Shown here piece after piece: positions 52,137 to 62,452 of a stretch of 64,000 bases of DNA. Source of the DNA: Sambucus nigra (lineage: Eukaryota; Streptophyta; Magnoliopsida; Dipsacales; Adoxaceae); the NCBI GenBank assembly GCA_949130495.1, contig OX422221.1, positions 478,597,159 through 478,661,158 of the forward strand, read 5' to 3'. The notes beneath the pieces are model-generated. The model worked only from the letters and a program-made list of their open reading frames with translations, was not told the origin of the DNA and ran no database searches. Numbering within the stretch: position 1 is the first letter of the stretch; every line of letters starts with the position of its first letter. The position numbers and the translations under genes are program-made.

Positions 52137-55049
52137 TGTAATACCCCGTATTTTTATGACTTTTAATTTTGGGGATTTATTAAATTTAATTAGAGATATT
52201 AAATTAATATTAATCCGGAAAATCATTTAAATACTTACTAGCGTGATGAGAGTTAGTAATTATTTTGTTGTAAGTTACTTTATGGGTAAAGTAAGTGGTA
52301 TAATTATGTTTAGTAAAATTATCACAAGAATCTAATTTGGTAATTTTAGAAATTTATCGGGACGCGCTTGTGTCGTGTTGGGATTAAATTTGGACTATTA
52401 AAAGTAAATAAATTATAAGTCACCCGTATGGTCATTTTGAGTGCGTAAATGTGTCCGGAAGGGTCGAGATAGACAAAAAAAGGTACCCGGGGGTTTAGTT
52501 TGGGTCTCGGTGCGTTTTAAGCCTAATTAACACCCCGGGATGTCGTTTTGGACATTTTAAATTTTTGGGCATGAAAACCCACGAAGTTCGTAAGAGTATA
52601 TCAGATAATAAGAGTTGTCTTCTAGGGTTATAACAACCCAAAAGCTAAGACGACCATTGGAAGGGAAGGGGAGAAGCTCTGCAAGGAGTTCAAGGCCTAG
52701 AACTACACCGTTTGCATCGTCGTCGCGCCAAACCTTAGATCGCGCAACGAGGATCGCAACCACACCAATCTTGTCCACTAATTTGAACCAAGAATTCCCG
52801 AGGCAAGTATCTATCTTGCTCTATTTCAATTAATGCTCCAATAATATTAGCCTAGGATTGATTAGGACTAGTTTTTGTGAAAGAAAAACCTATTTTGGAG
52901 ATTTGAATTCGCATGATGTATGAGTAATAGATGTATTCTAGAAACCCAATTCACATGTAGAGATTGAACCACCAAATTACAGTAAATTAAGAGTATTAAA
53001 TCTGGTAAAATAATGGGAAGAAACTAAACAAAGAAAATATTAGGGTTCTTAATATTTTTATGGATTATACCCCATTTAATTAGTTAATTATGATGATAAT
53101 CCGCATGCCTGACTTAGAATATCACTTATTTGAGGTTATAACACTTCTAGTATAAATGGTTAGGAGTTTGGTAGTCAAAAATATTATTTTGGATGATTTT
53201 GGAAGAGGAAACCCGTAACTGGAAATTCTGCAGATTCGCCATACCTGCTTGATCGATTGATCGAACCAAGATCATCGATCGATTGATGCATCAATCGATC
53301 GAACACCTTCCATCAATCGATCGACCCCTCCTGTATAACTCACTTTTCTTTTCTTTTTTATAGGTTGTCCCGACTTAAATAATTAGACATTCTTGGATAG
53401 TAATGTTAGAACATTTTGGGATAGAAAGAAGACTAGTAGGACCTTAGAAATATATGGAACCATTAATGTAAGACGAGATTAACATTTCACGGGGGTGTTT
53501 TACATATAAGGGACAATGGGAACTTGTGTTAAAGAGTGAGACTCGTAAGGAAGTTACATTGTAATATAAATGAGTACCTACTGAAATTACACTTGGGGAG
53601 ATAGGAATCCACGAGTGTTACGTAGTAAGTTGGAATAATCGCGTAAATAAGAATAAGAGACAAACCGTTATACGTGATAACCCAATAATGAGTAATAAGG
53701 ATAAATATCATAATTATGGGTCGTGAGAGTGTACCTAAATTTGATATGGGAATAGTAATAAACATATATGACTGTGTTTAAGCATATACTATATACGTGT
53801 AAAAATCATGCTCGCGCTACTTGCTATCCCTGGGGTTACCGTGCTGGGACAGTCTTATCTCGATGGGACCTTTATGGGGGATATTGACTCGTACCCTAGA
53901 ACATAGGAACTCTTGGTACAGGCTATCGAATAGATAGTCAGACGGTCCTAAGAGACGTGAGGGTATGTGCTGATCTCTTAGTGACTTGGAACTATGCTTC
54001 ACCTCAATTTGTATGTGTTTTATGTGGGGTGCCGTTAGAATATATATATTATATGAGCATTTGATATATATATTTAAACCTGGAATTTGGGAACTACCTA
54101 CTGTGACTATGGTAAGTAAGAAATGTATAATTATTTCAACTTTGGAATAAGTGTTTGAAAAGTATAATGCAATACTGAGAAACTTTATAATCAAATGAGA
54201 ATTATGTGAGAAGCTTGTTTCTAAATATAATTAACTTTCTTAACATTAGAAATTGTCGGCATGAAATCTTGCGAATAACTTGAGATAAGATAAGTCAAAC
54301 TGTTGGGAGTATTAGTGCGATAGGTGTGCACACTAGAAGAGAGGTGAGAATTTTTCAAGGGCGTGCCGCACTAATATGATTGTTGCATTAGCCGGTAAGC
54401 ATTTTAAATACTTGCTAAACTAAATTTAAACTGTTTTACAATCGGGCTCTGACCCGTTTCCTATTTTTCTCTTCTCTCTTGTATATATATATATATGTAT
54501 ATATTACAGGTGCCCAGCCACCGGGGCGTCTTTCATAGGGTCCTTTGGATGGAACGTGCTGCAGCTTATGTGGGAGTTGCAGGCCTCTTGCTTAGACGAC
54601 CTCATTATTGATTCCACTTCTAGCTCTATTTTATCTAGTTGGGCATGTGTCGCCCATTTCCATTATTCAGTTTTTTTTATCAGAGATTGTTATTTGTTTA
54701 GTTCGAGTATTTATATTTTGGGATGGTTGTTGTCAGGATGTTTTTCCTTTAAGTTTTAAAGTTGGAATGAATTAGTTGTATGTTTAATTATTTGGATTAT
54801 ATGTTCAAGTATAGTTGTTGTGTGATTCTTAAACTATGAATTATGTAAAGTTTTAAATGTTGGTTTTTAAATGAAACTTGGAAATTAATGTCTTAAAAAA
54901 TGGTTTTGTCACTTAGCTTAATTATTTAGGGTGTTTAATTGGAAGAAAATTATTTTTACGACAGTGATGCTAAGAATGAACCAACCGTTCACCTTGATTA
55001 TAATTTAATAAAGGACTGATCACCCGGTATTTAATTAGGCGGGGTGTCA
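52137..55049 (+). mobile_element. Solo LTR of Tekay-like chromovirus family B
   Basis: 2913 bp starting TGTAATACCCCG and ending GGGGTGTCA, with no internal region on either side and an AATAG duplication. It is homologous along much of its length to LTR A (same TAATCCGGA, TAGCGTGATG and CGGGACGCG blocks) but from a distinct family. It carries a different palindrome array (53250-53325). Formation by recombination between two LTRs is the usual explanation. Confidence 0.88.
53250..53325. repeat. TCGATCGA palindrome array in solo LTR B
   Basis: Includes a perfect 28-bp palindrome at 53275-53302, centred on TGATGCATCA and ending in TCGATCGA on both sides. TGATCGATTGATCGA and CATCAATCGATCGA lie nearby. 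It lies about 1.11-1.19 kb from the LTR start, the same position as the TTCGAA array in LTR A. Confidence 0.92.
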
Positions 55050-55051
55050 AA

Positions 55052-55056
55052 AATAG
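55052..55056. repeat. Target site duplication AATAG (right) of solo LTR B
   Basis: Separated from the LTR terminus TGTCA by AA (55050-55051). Confidence 0.7.
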
Positions 55057-55149
55057 GGGACCATTAAGGAAAATAACAAAAAGTCTTTGGCACTACGTGA
55101 GGATAAGGACAAAAGTCCGTTAAACCGTCCTTTAAGGATCCGCTTAACA

Positions 55150-55151
<2 letters not shown>
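55057..55151. repeat. Right arm of inverted repeat flanking the pararetrovirus block
   Basis: TTAAGGAAAATAACAAAAAG (55064-55083) is nearly complementary to the inner part of 31625-31774. The outer end CCGCTTAACAG abuts the TA run. Similarity of the outer parts is weak. Confidence 0.4.

Positions 55152-55197
<46 letters not shown>
55152..55197. repeat. (AT)23 microsatellite
   Basis: AT run between the pararetrovirus block and the gag-only retrotransposon. Confidence 0.95.
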
Positions 55198-55198
<1 letters not shown>

Positions 55199-55201
<3 letters not shown>

Positions 55202-56236
55202 AAGGACTAATTTTCATAGGTCCGTTATCAATTTATTATGTCTTATACCGCTACACCGTCGAAGAGACATCTACGTCAAAGACGGATCCGAATTACTCAA
55301 GTTCTTCATCATTCAAGACTCCGCGAAGTTTACTTTGATAAGGTTATGTTTTAAATACCTTTACTTTTCACTTAGAGCTTTTGGGAGATTTTTACTAAAT
55401 ATTTTCTAAGTGTTGGAGCGGACTTTTTCGTCAAATATTGAGAATGAGTATTTTTTCTAAGTTTTGAAGCGGACCTCGATTTTGACGCCCAGGTCATTCG
55501 CGCGAGATAAGAATCTCGTTTGAACGAGATTGGAAGTCGTGCGATGTCGTTTAAACGACATGCGTACTTCGCTCGAGCGACATATGCTTCTCGTTCGAAC
55601 GAGCTCGGATTTCGAGGCGGTGTGTTTTTGTATATATACTCATTAAATGGTAACGTTTTCATTAAGAAGTCCACAGTTTTTGACAGAAAATTGCGAAAGC
55701 AGAATTCTTTAGGCTTCTTCCTTTAGGTTTTTAATCCCTTTTTGGTTTACAATTCACAAAACTCCCATATTTCTTTAGTGAATTGTTTTGGTGTTCAAGA
55801 ACACATCTTTGCCTTTGTTCATCTTTTGTGGAGTGCATCTCTACATCGTATGGTTGCGTGTCATTAAGGATCTTGCTGCGTAAAGATTCTTCGCTGAAGA
55901 TTGGGTTGCGAGTCCTTAGAGGGTGCTGCATGTATTCTCTTGCTGAGTTCAAGACTGCGTGTCTTTGTGGGTTGGCTGCGCATTGATCCATTACAAATTT
56001 CTCTATGTAATTGTAAGTTGTGATTTATAGATTCATAGTGAAATAAAGGTTTTTACCCAAAAGATTTTTTTTCTTGAAATCTGTGTCTCAACATATTTGT
56101 TGTGTCGCATGCTTTATTTGTTTATGGTTTGACACACGCACCGTAGATGCATGTTTAGGGGCTGAATTAAATAAGGTTTGTTTGGAAACTTGCGAATTAA
56201 TTTTAATCGATATCACACAGTCACTCGCACTTTTCA
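55199..56236 (+). repeat. 5' LTR of gag-only element
   Basis: TGTAAGGACTA to CACTTTTCA. Carries a palindrome array (55513-55603). The open frames 55731-55991 and 55783-55986, repeated in the 3' LTR, are LTR sequence and not genes. Confidence 0.88.
55513..55603. repeat. Palindrome array in LTR of gag-only element
   Basis: Perfect palindromes TGTCGTTTAAACGACA (55545-55560), TCGCTCGAGCGA (55569-55580) and CTCGTTCGAACGAG (55590-55603), plus a near-perfect 18-mer at 55513-55530. Each has a different centre but TCG/CGA arms. The 3' LTR has the same array with several positions decayed (61725-61815). Confidence 0.92.
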
Positions 56237-56239
56237 AAC

Positions 56240-56251
56240 TGGTATCAGAGC
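56240..56251 (+). other. tRNA-Met primer binding site of gag-only element
   Basis: TGGTATCAGAGC, 3 bp after the LTR end. Confidence 0.9.
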
Positions 56252-56347
56252 AAGTTGCGCTAGTTTATTGCGTATTCCTATTTTCCGCAAAAAATGTGCG
56301 ATATTGATTTTTTTCAAATCAGTTTTGTGAAAAATTGCAATTTTTCA

Positions 56348-57256
56348 ATGGAGCGTTCATTTAATAAGGTGCCTATTTTTTATGGAAATAATTATGCCTA
56401 TTGGAAAGATCGCATGAAATCTAGTTTAAAAGCTATTGACGAGCGTGTTTGGTTCCTTTGTGAAAATGGGTGTACTCCTCCCACGGTCACCGTTAATAAC
56501 ATCACCTCTTTAAAACCCGTGTTATCTTGGACTGAAGATGATTATAAAATGTCTAATTTTAATTCACGTGGTTTGAGTGCTGTTTCTAGAGCTGTCACTC
56601 CCGACGAGTTCCGCCGAATTATGACGTGCACCACGTCTAAAGAGGCATGGGATGTTTTGAAATTGACACATGAGGGTACGAATGTGGTTAAAGAATATAA
56701 GTTACAAAATTTGGCCACCCAATTTGAGACTATCACTATTTCTGAGTCTAAATGCTTTGATGATTTTTATGAACGTTTGTCGGACATTGGTAACACTTGC
56801 TTTAATTTGGGTGAGGTGATTGATAACACGCGTGTCGTTAAAAACAATTTGAGATCTCTTCCAAAACGCTTTATTCATAAAGTCACTGTTTTGAACTCTT
56901 TGGGAAATTTGAAATCACTTAAGTTGGAAGAACTTGTAGGAGATCTTCAAACCTATGAGATTGACATGTTTCCCAAAACCATTAAGGCTAAGGATAATGG
57001 CATTGCTTTAAAGCCTCATTGTAAGAAAAAGAAAGAAAACGTTTGTGAGTCCGATTTTGAGGGAGACTTTGATTTTAATGATATGGCCTTGTTTGCGAAT
57101 TTTTTTAAAAAAATTATCAACATGAACAAAAATAATTCTTCCAATAAAAAGAAACTTTTTGAGAAAAATAAAAAGAAAGGAAAGGCCAAAGAAAGCGGTG
57201 AGACAGAAAAGAGAATGACTCAGATGAGGAGTGTGAGGAAGATCTTGAGAACGTGA
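56348..57256 (+). CDS. Copia-type gag, N-terminal part
   Basis: The ATG at 56348 is preferred over the in-frame ATG at 56294, because MERSFNKVPIFYGNNYAYWK matches the usual start of copia-type gag (the F-x-G-x-N-Y-x-x-W motif). The UBN2-type gag domain follows: KEAWDVLKLTHEGTNVVKEYK, FDDFYERLSDI, and an SLPKRF..KVTVLNS...LKLEELVGDLQTYE run. A Lys-rich stretch closes it. The frame ends because of an indel near 57205. In the next frame an acidic DSDEECEEDLEN stretch leads directly into the zinc knuckle. Confidence 0.88.
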   Translation: MERSFNKVPIFYGNNYAYWKDRMKSSLKAIDERVWFLCENGCTPPTVTVNNITSLKPVLSWTEDDYKMSNFNSRGLSAVSRAVTPDEFRRIMTCTTSKEAWDVLKLTHEGTNVVKEYKLQNLATQFETITISESKCFDDFYERLSDIGNTCFNLGEVIDNTRVVKNNLRSLPKRFIHKVTVLNSLGNLKSLKLEELVGDLQTYEIDMFPKTIKAKDNGIALKPHCKKKKENVCESDFEGDFDFNDMALFANFFKKIINMNKNNSSNKKKLFEKNKKKGKAKESGETEKRMTQMRSVRKILRT

Positions 57257-58233
57257 CTTGTTTTGAATGTGGTGGTAAGGGACATAAGTCGTTTGAGTGT
57301 CCAACATGTCTTAGAAAGAAAGGGAAGAAAGTAGCCATGCCTGCCACACTTAGTGATAGTGAGGGTGATGAGGGAGATGAGTCCGATAAAGGTTTAGCAC
57401 ATGGGATGGTTGTAGCTTTTTCTAGTCGAGTGAGCACACCCACTTTCTCTCACGAGAGTGCACACGAGAGCGATGATAGTGATTTGTGTTCTTCGAGTGA
57501 GGATGAGAGCGAGGAAGAGAGTGGAGATGAAAGTGAGCTCCAAAAAGCTTTTAGGGATTTGTACACCGAGACATTGAAAACTAAGAAGTATAATCGAGAT
57601 TTAGGTCGTCGGGTTTTAGATTTGGAGAGAGAGAAGGAGGTTTTAAGAAAGGAGAAGTGTGATTTGACCAACACGTTGTGTAGTCTGACGACACATGTAT
57701 CCCAACTCGAGAGTGATCTCGAACGTGCCAGGGAGGTCAAAGTCATTTTTGAGAACGCACCTAAGAAGGTTAAAAAGGTGGTTCTTAAGGGTAAAGGAGA
57801 GAAGTTAGGAATAAGTCATGAGGGTGCTTCAACTTCCCAATTAGCACCCGAGCCGGTTCCCACTTTAGTGTCAGATTCATGTGAGTCTCACCCTAACCCA
57901 CCTAGGTGTCCCATTCCTATTAGGAGAGTGCGTCCTAGAGTTTTTGAGAGAGGTGTTCCTAGGCCTATTTATGTTTGTTCACATTGCAAGAGGAGAGGTC
58001 ACTTTAAGAAATTTTGTTTTAAGTTGGGTTATGCGTCACGTTTTGCTTCTAGACGTGTTTCTGATACACATGCACCCACACATGATACTTTACATGCTCC
58101 CGGAGACTACATGAGAGAGTTTACACAATTAGGTGAGCAAGTTAAGTTTTTGGTCAAAACTTCACAAGAATTGATGGAGGTTTTTCATAAGTTGGCACCA
58201 CCTTTGAAAAACCCCTCCGCACTTAACGATTGA
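57253..58233 (+). CDS. Copia-type gag, C-terminal part with zinc knuckles
   Basis: Continues the gag after the frameshift; the GTG at 57253 is not a real start. It opens with a CCHC knuckle CFECGGKGHKSFEC. An acidic Ser/Asp/Glu-rich segment (residues about 35-100) and a coiled coil (about 110-165, LEREKEVLRKEKCDL...LESDLERAREV) follow. A Pro-rich linker leads to a second CCHC-like motif CSHCKRRGHFKKFC near residue 240. A second knuckle and long coiled coil are typical of extended gag proteins in large copia-like or LARD elements. Confidence 0.87.
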   Translation: MTCFECGGKGHKSFECPTCLRKKGKKVAMPATLSDSEGDEGDESDKGLAHGMVVAFSSRVSTPTFSHESAHESDDSDLCSSSEDESEEESGDESELQKAFRDLYTETLKTKKYNRDLGRRVLDLEREKEVLRKEKCDLTNTLCSLTTHVSQLESDLERAREVKVIFENAPKKVKKVVLKGKGEKLGISHEGASTSQLAPEPVPTLVSDSCESHPNPPRCPIPIRRVRPRVFERGVPRPIYVCSHCKRRGHFKKFCFKLGYASRFASRRVSDTHAPTHDTLHAPGDYMREFTQLGEQVKFLVKTSQELMEVFHKLAPPLKNPSALND

Positions 58234-59199
58234 GGTTTTATTTGTTTACTAGCATAGGATGTTTTTCATGATGGCATTATTTGCCTATTGCTAGTATGTA
58301 TCATTTTTGTAGAATTTTTTTAATTTTTTTTTGAAAAATACAAAAAGATTTTATTTTGATAAAATTTTTAGAAAAATCCAAAAAGATTTTTGTATTTTGT
58401 TTGCACCGTTTATGAATGAAGACTTAGGATGACCGAGTCACAACATCATTCCATTATTTTCATGTGACTATTTGATAGTGTTTTGAGACAATAGGTCAAT
58501 TCATCCCTGTGCTTTATAATGTTTGGAGTCATTAAGATGTAATTAAGTGTTACTTCCTACATGTTTAACTCATGTTTCCTATATTGCACACATGCACGGA
58601 TTTGTTTGATTATTGTGCTTGTCTTATCGCATGTTGGTTGGGTGTTTTCACTTCAATCCTGTCCTTAAAACGAACCAAGCGCGATAAAATTTTGATAAGA
58701 AAATTGTGCATATAAAAACCGTTTTGTGAGTTTGTGTGCTTTATTTAAAAATGGGGAAGGGCTGCGAAAGGTTCATTTTTCCTTTGCAAATACTAAGCCA
58801 CCGTTAAATTGGACCTAAAAAATGGAGGAATTTTATTATCCGGGGTCCAAAGAGGTTAAAAGAGCCCGAAAAAATTTAAAGGCAATAAAAAGAAATTCAT
58901 ACCAATTATGGCCCATTTAGGTTTTTGCACCAATTCTCCAAAGTTTGAGAATTTAGTTTATTCACCTATAAAAGAAAATATATATATATGAGGCAGTTTG
59001 GTTGGAGATTTTATAACGGGTTTGCACATCCTTGAAAATCTTGAAAAAGGGCTAAATAGTTTTGAACGTTATTGGTGTGGAAATCATTTGACTTTGATTT
59101 GTTGATCTGTATAAGACGATTTCATTTAAATTCAACAAACTTTTACACATAAGGATTCTTTTCATGTTCATTCGTTAGGGGTACACGTATGCATTGTGC
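58234..59199 (+). other. Non-coding interior of gag-only element
   Basis: AT-rich, no pol motifs. Repeated (A)nTCCAAAAAGATTTT-type phrases around 58340-58400. Confidence 0.6.
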
Positions 59200-59204
59200 A
59201 CATA
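59200..59204. repeat. Target site duplication ACATA (left) of solo LTR H
   Basis: Matches ACATA at 60785-60789. Confidence 0.85.
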
Positions 59205-60784
59205 TGATTGGGCATAAATATTGTATATTTATTCCCCTAATTTTGGTGTATTTGTGAACCCGAGTGATGCAACTAATATGGATTTGATGCACATTTATGC
59301 TACTAACCTTCATTGGCAAGTATTTCATGTTTCGTCCTTCTCTTATTTGTTTTACAGGTTAATTATGCAAGCACTGCAAAAGAGAAAGCGAGGCGATGAA
59401 AGAAAAGCTAAGAAGGCAAGTTCAAGGGAATTTTGGTAATTCTGCAGACAGATCCCGAAGGAGGAGTCAACTGGAAAGTTGAGAAGCTCATAACAGCGAG
59501 AACACTGAAAGAAACGGCACCCACATCCGAGCTAAGGTTGATGAGTTATGACCCGTTGAAGTTGAAGAAAAATCCAAGGAAGAAAGGAAAGAAAACAAGA
59601 AAAAAAATTCTAAGTGTTGAATGGAAGAAAAAGCACCCCATACCAGCAAATATTCGCGAACCCAAGGGCGAACCGGTTTGGGGGCGAACCGGTTCGGGGT
59701 ATATGCGAACCGGTTCGGGGGGCCTGATGCGCGAATTTGCCTCCTTTATTCTGATTGGCTCTAAGGTTTCCTTTTAGGTAAAAACTCTCCAAGAAGTGTG
59801 GCATACATAGGTAGTAACTTAGGAACAACCGTTCTGGATATTTTTGAGTAGTTTTTGATAGAGAAAAAGTGAGGAGAACATCTAGTAACATAATTTTGAT
59901 TTATTGCTGCAAGATCCATACACTTCCGGGTTTGTTTTCAAGTTGTAATCTCAGCTATATTTTTGTGATTTTCAGTATTCTTGCATAGTAATTTTTCTGC
60001 ATGGTTTGAATGAATTTATGCATTTATAATACTTAACTACGTATATCGATCCAGTGTTATTATGAGTTTTCTCGCATGCAACGTTATTATTTCATGCATC
60101 ATTCAGTTTAATATGTCCGGCTAGGTTGAAAAGGTTGGGATGCATGAACTCAACCTAATGTGTTAATGCATGTGTATAAAGTTAATCCGATGAATTCAAT
60201 GATTGATTTTGATCGTGTTGCGTAATTACATTATAATTGTGGATCTTTATATCTCGTTTACCTTTGGGTACTCGTGATGATTTAGAGTACAATTTGAGTG
60301 TCATTACCGCGATACCGATTTACTCATCCTCAGATTAGGTATGACGCGGGCTTGAACCTCGTATACATAATGCTTGGGAGTACTAAATTCCGGGTCAAAT
60401 CAACCAGATAAATTTATGATTAACATTATCACCGCACTACACTAGGGTTGGGGGATTGCATTCCCGACCTGTTTCTCTCATCATTTAAAATAAAAAGTTG
60501 TTGAAATCATCAGTCATCCTCCATTTCGGTAGAGTAATTTAGTTGCATATTTGCTCATTTTCATTACCGCATTTAGCTTAATCAATCTCAAAACCAAATC
60601 AATTTTTCCTTTTCTTTTTTTGAGTCAAGGTTAGGATCTCTCTGTCTCGTCCCGTCATCACAACTTCGTTGTCCTTCTTCCCTGTGGATTCAATACCCGA
60701 CTTACCGGGATTATTACTTGAGCGACAGGCTTACACTTGAGCCTAGAGTGAACGCACTTCTGAGACACATTTTCAGTCGCGTCA
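59205..60784 (+). mobile_element. Solo LTR H (Tat-like) in the gag-only element
   Basis: 1580 bp starting TGATTGGGCATAAATATTG and ending CAGTCGCGTCA, with perfect ACATA duplications. Near its end is CCCTGTGGATTC...CGACTTACCGGGATTATTA, a block common at the end of Tat-type LTRs. The Lys/Arg-rich open frames at 59221-59777 are short and lie within the LTR. It carries a CGAACCGGTTCG palindrome array (59664-59717). No internal region or PBS is present. Confidence 0.85.
59664..59717. repeat. CGAACCGGTTCG palindrome array in solo LTR H
   Basis: Two perfect 12-bp palindromes (59685-59696, 59706-59717), a degenerate copy before them (CGAACCGGTTTG) and a CGAACCCAAGG half copy, in about 70 bp. Confidence 0.92.
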
Positions 60785-60789
60785 ACATA
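60785..60789. repeat. Target site duplication ACATA (right) of solo LTR H
   Basis: Directly follows the LTR terminus GCGTCA. Confidence 0.85.
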
Positions 60790-61400
60790 TGATTGATTGA
60801 GTTTATTTACCTATTGAATGTGTTCACACCCATTCATTACGTTTCCATGACTTGGTTGTTTGAGTTTAAATCCATGGTGTGATTTTTTGTATCATATTTT
60901 TCAAAGTGGTATCTTATTTTTTTATGAAAAATTGAAAAATCCAAAAATAGTTTGTGAAATTTTTGAGATACTCCTTTGCATGCGCGTAGTTTGATCCTTG
61001 TTTGTTTGAAATTTTATCGTGACACTCCATGTTTTGATTATTTCTTCTTATCTGTCTATTTGGGGACATCATAAAAAGGGGGAGAAAGAATTATCATGTT
61101 ATGGGGGAGTTTTTGCATTATGGGGGAGATTTGATTATTAATGCTTTATTCTTATATCATTTCAAACTCGATGCGTCATGAAGGTACTTTGCTTTATCTC
61201 ATGTGTGTAGGTACAAATATTGATGATCATGAGGTTGCACACCCTGATGAGAAAAGCTTTGAGATTTGACGAAGATGATCGAATAACAGTTTTGAGAACA
61301 GTTTTGAGGTCTTGCAAATTTATTCATGGGAGGGTAGATTTGTATAGGCATTTTGGTTTTTGATAATTCGGATTTTTTATGTTTGTACCGGCATAGACAT
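60790..61400 (+). other. 3' non-coding interior of gag-only element
   Basis: Contains AAAAGGGGGAGAAAG (61075-61089) and two later GGGGGAG runs, the repeated polypurine phrases typical of large copia-like elements and their non-autonomous relatives. No coding motif. Confidence 0.6.
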
Positions 61401-61410
61401 AGGGGAGATT
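61401..61410 (+). other. Polypurine tract of gag-only element
   Basis: AGGGGAGATT directly before the 3' LTR start TGTAAGGATA. Confidence 0.8.
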
Positions 61411-62452
61411 TGTAAGGATATATTTTCATAGGCCCGTTATCAATTTATTATGTCTTATACCGCTACACTGTCGAAGAGACATCTACATCAAAGACGGATC
61501 CGAGTTACTCAAGTTCTTCATCATTCAAGACTCCGCGAAGTTTACTTTGGTAAGGTTATGTTTTAAATACCTTTACTTTTCACTTAGAGCTTTTGGGAGA
61601 CTTTTACTAAATATTTTCTAAGTGTTGGAGCGGAATTTTTTGTCAAATATTGAGAATGAGTATTTTTTCTAAGTTTTGAAGCGGACCTCGATTTTGACGC
61701 CCAGGTCGTTCGCGCGAGATAAGAATCTCATTCGAATAAGATTGGAAGTCGGTCAATGTCGTTTGAACGACATGCGTACTTCGTTCGAGCGACATATGCT
61801 TCTCATTTGAACCAGCTCGGATTTCGAGGCGGTGCATTTTGTATAAATACTCATTAAATGGTAACGTTTTCATTAAGAAGTCCAAAGTTTTTTAGAGACA
61901 GAATACTGCGAAAGCAGAATTCTTTAGGCTTCTTCCTTTAGGGTTTTAATCCCTTTTTGGTTTACAATTCACAAAACTCCCATCTTTCTTTAGTGAATTG
62001 TTTTGGTGTTCAAGAACACATCTTTGCCTTTGTTCATCTTTTGTGGAGTGCATCTCTACACCCAATGGCTGCGTGTCATTAAGGATCTTGCTGCATGAAG
62101 ATTCTTTGCTGAAGATTGGGCTGCGAGTCCTTGGAGGGTGCTGCGTGTATTCTCTTGTTGAGTTCAAGACTGCGTGTCTTCGTGGGTTGACTGCGCGTTG
62201 ATCCATTACAGATTTCTCTATGTAATTGTAAGTTGTGATTTATAGATTCATAGTGAAATAAAGGTTTTTACCCGAAAGGTTTTTTTTTCTTGAAATCTGT
62301 GTCTCAGCATATTTGTTGTGTCGCATGCTTTATTTGTTTATGGTTTGACACACGCACCGTAGATGCATGTTTAGGGGCTGAATTAAATAAGGTTTGTTTG
62401 GAAACTTGCGAATTAATTTTAATCGATATCACACAGTCACTCGCACTTTTCG
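61411..62452 (+). repeat. 3' LTR of gag-only element
   Basis: Aligns with 55199-56236 with scattered substitutions, many of them C/T or G/A. It ends CACTTTTCG, where the 5' LTR has CACTTTTCA. Confidence 0.88.

Larger units (their letters stand above)
55199..62452 (+). mobile_element. Gag-only LTR retrotransposon (LARD-like, copia-type gag)
   Basis: Direct LTRs of about 1.04 kb (55199-56236, 61411-62452) begin TGTAAGGA. A Met PBS follows the first, and a GGGGAGATT polypurine tract precedes the second. The only coding region is a copia-type gag (56348-58233, one frameshift). No protease, integrase or RT is present in the remaining interior, even after a nested solo LTR (59205-60784) is discounted. 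It sits in an AT microsatellite, so a target duplication cannot be proved. It must have used proteins of a relative, or lost pol by deletion. Confidence 0.85.

Noticed and set aside
55731..55991. 86-codon frame repeated at 61946-62206
   Set aside because: The repetition is due to the two LTRs of one element. It has no motif and lies in LTR sequence.
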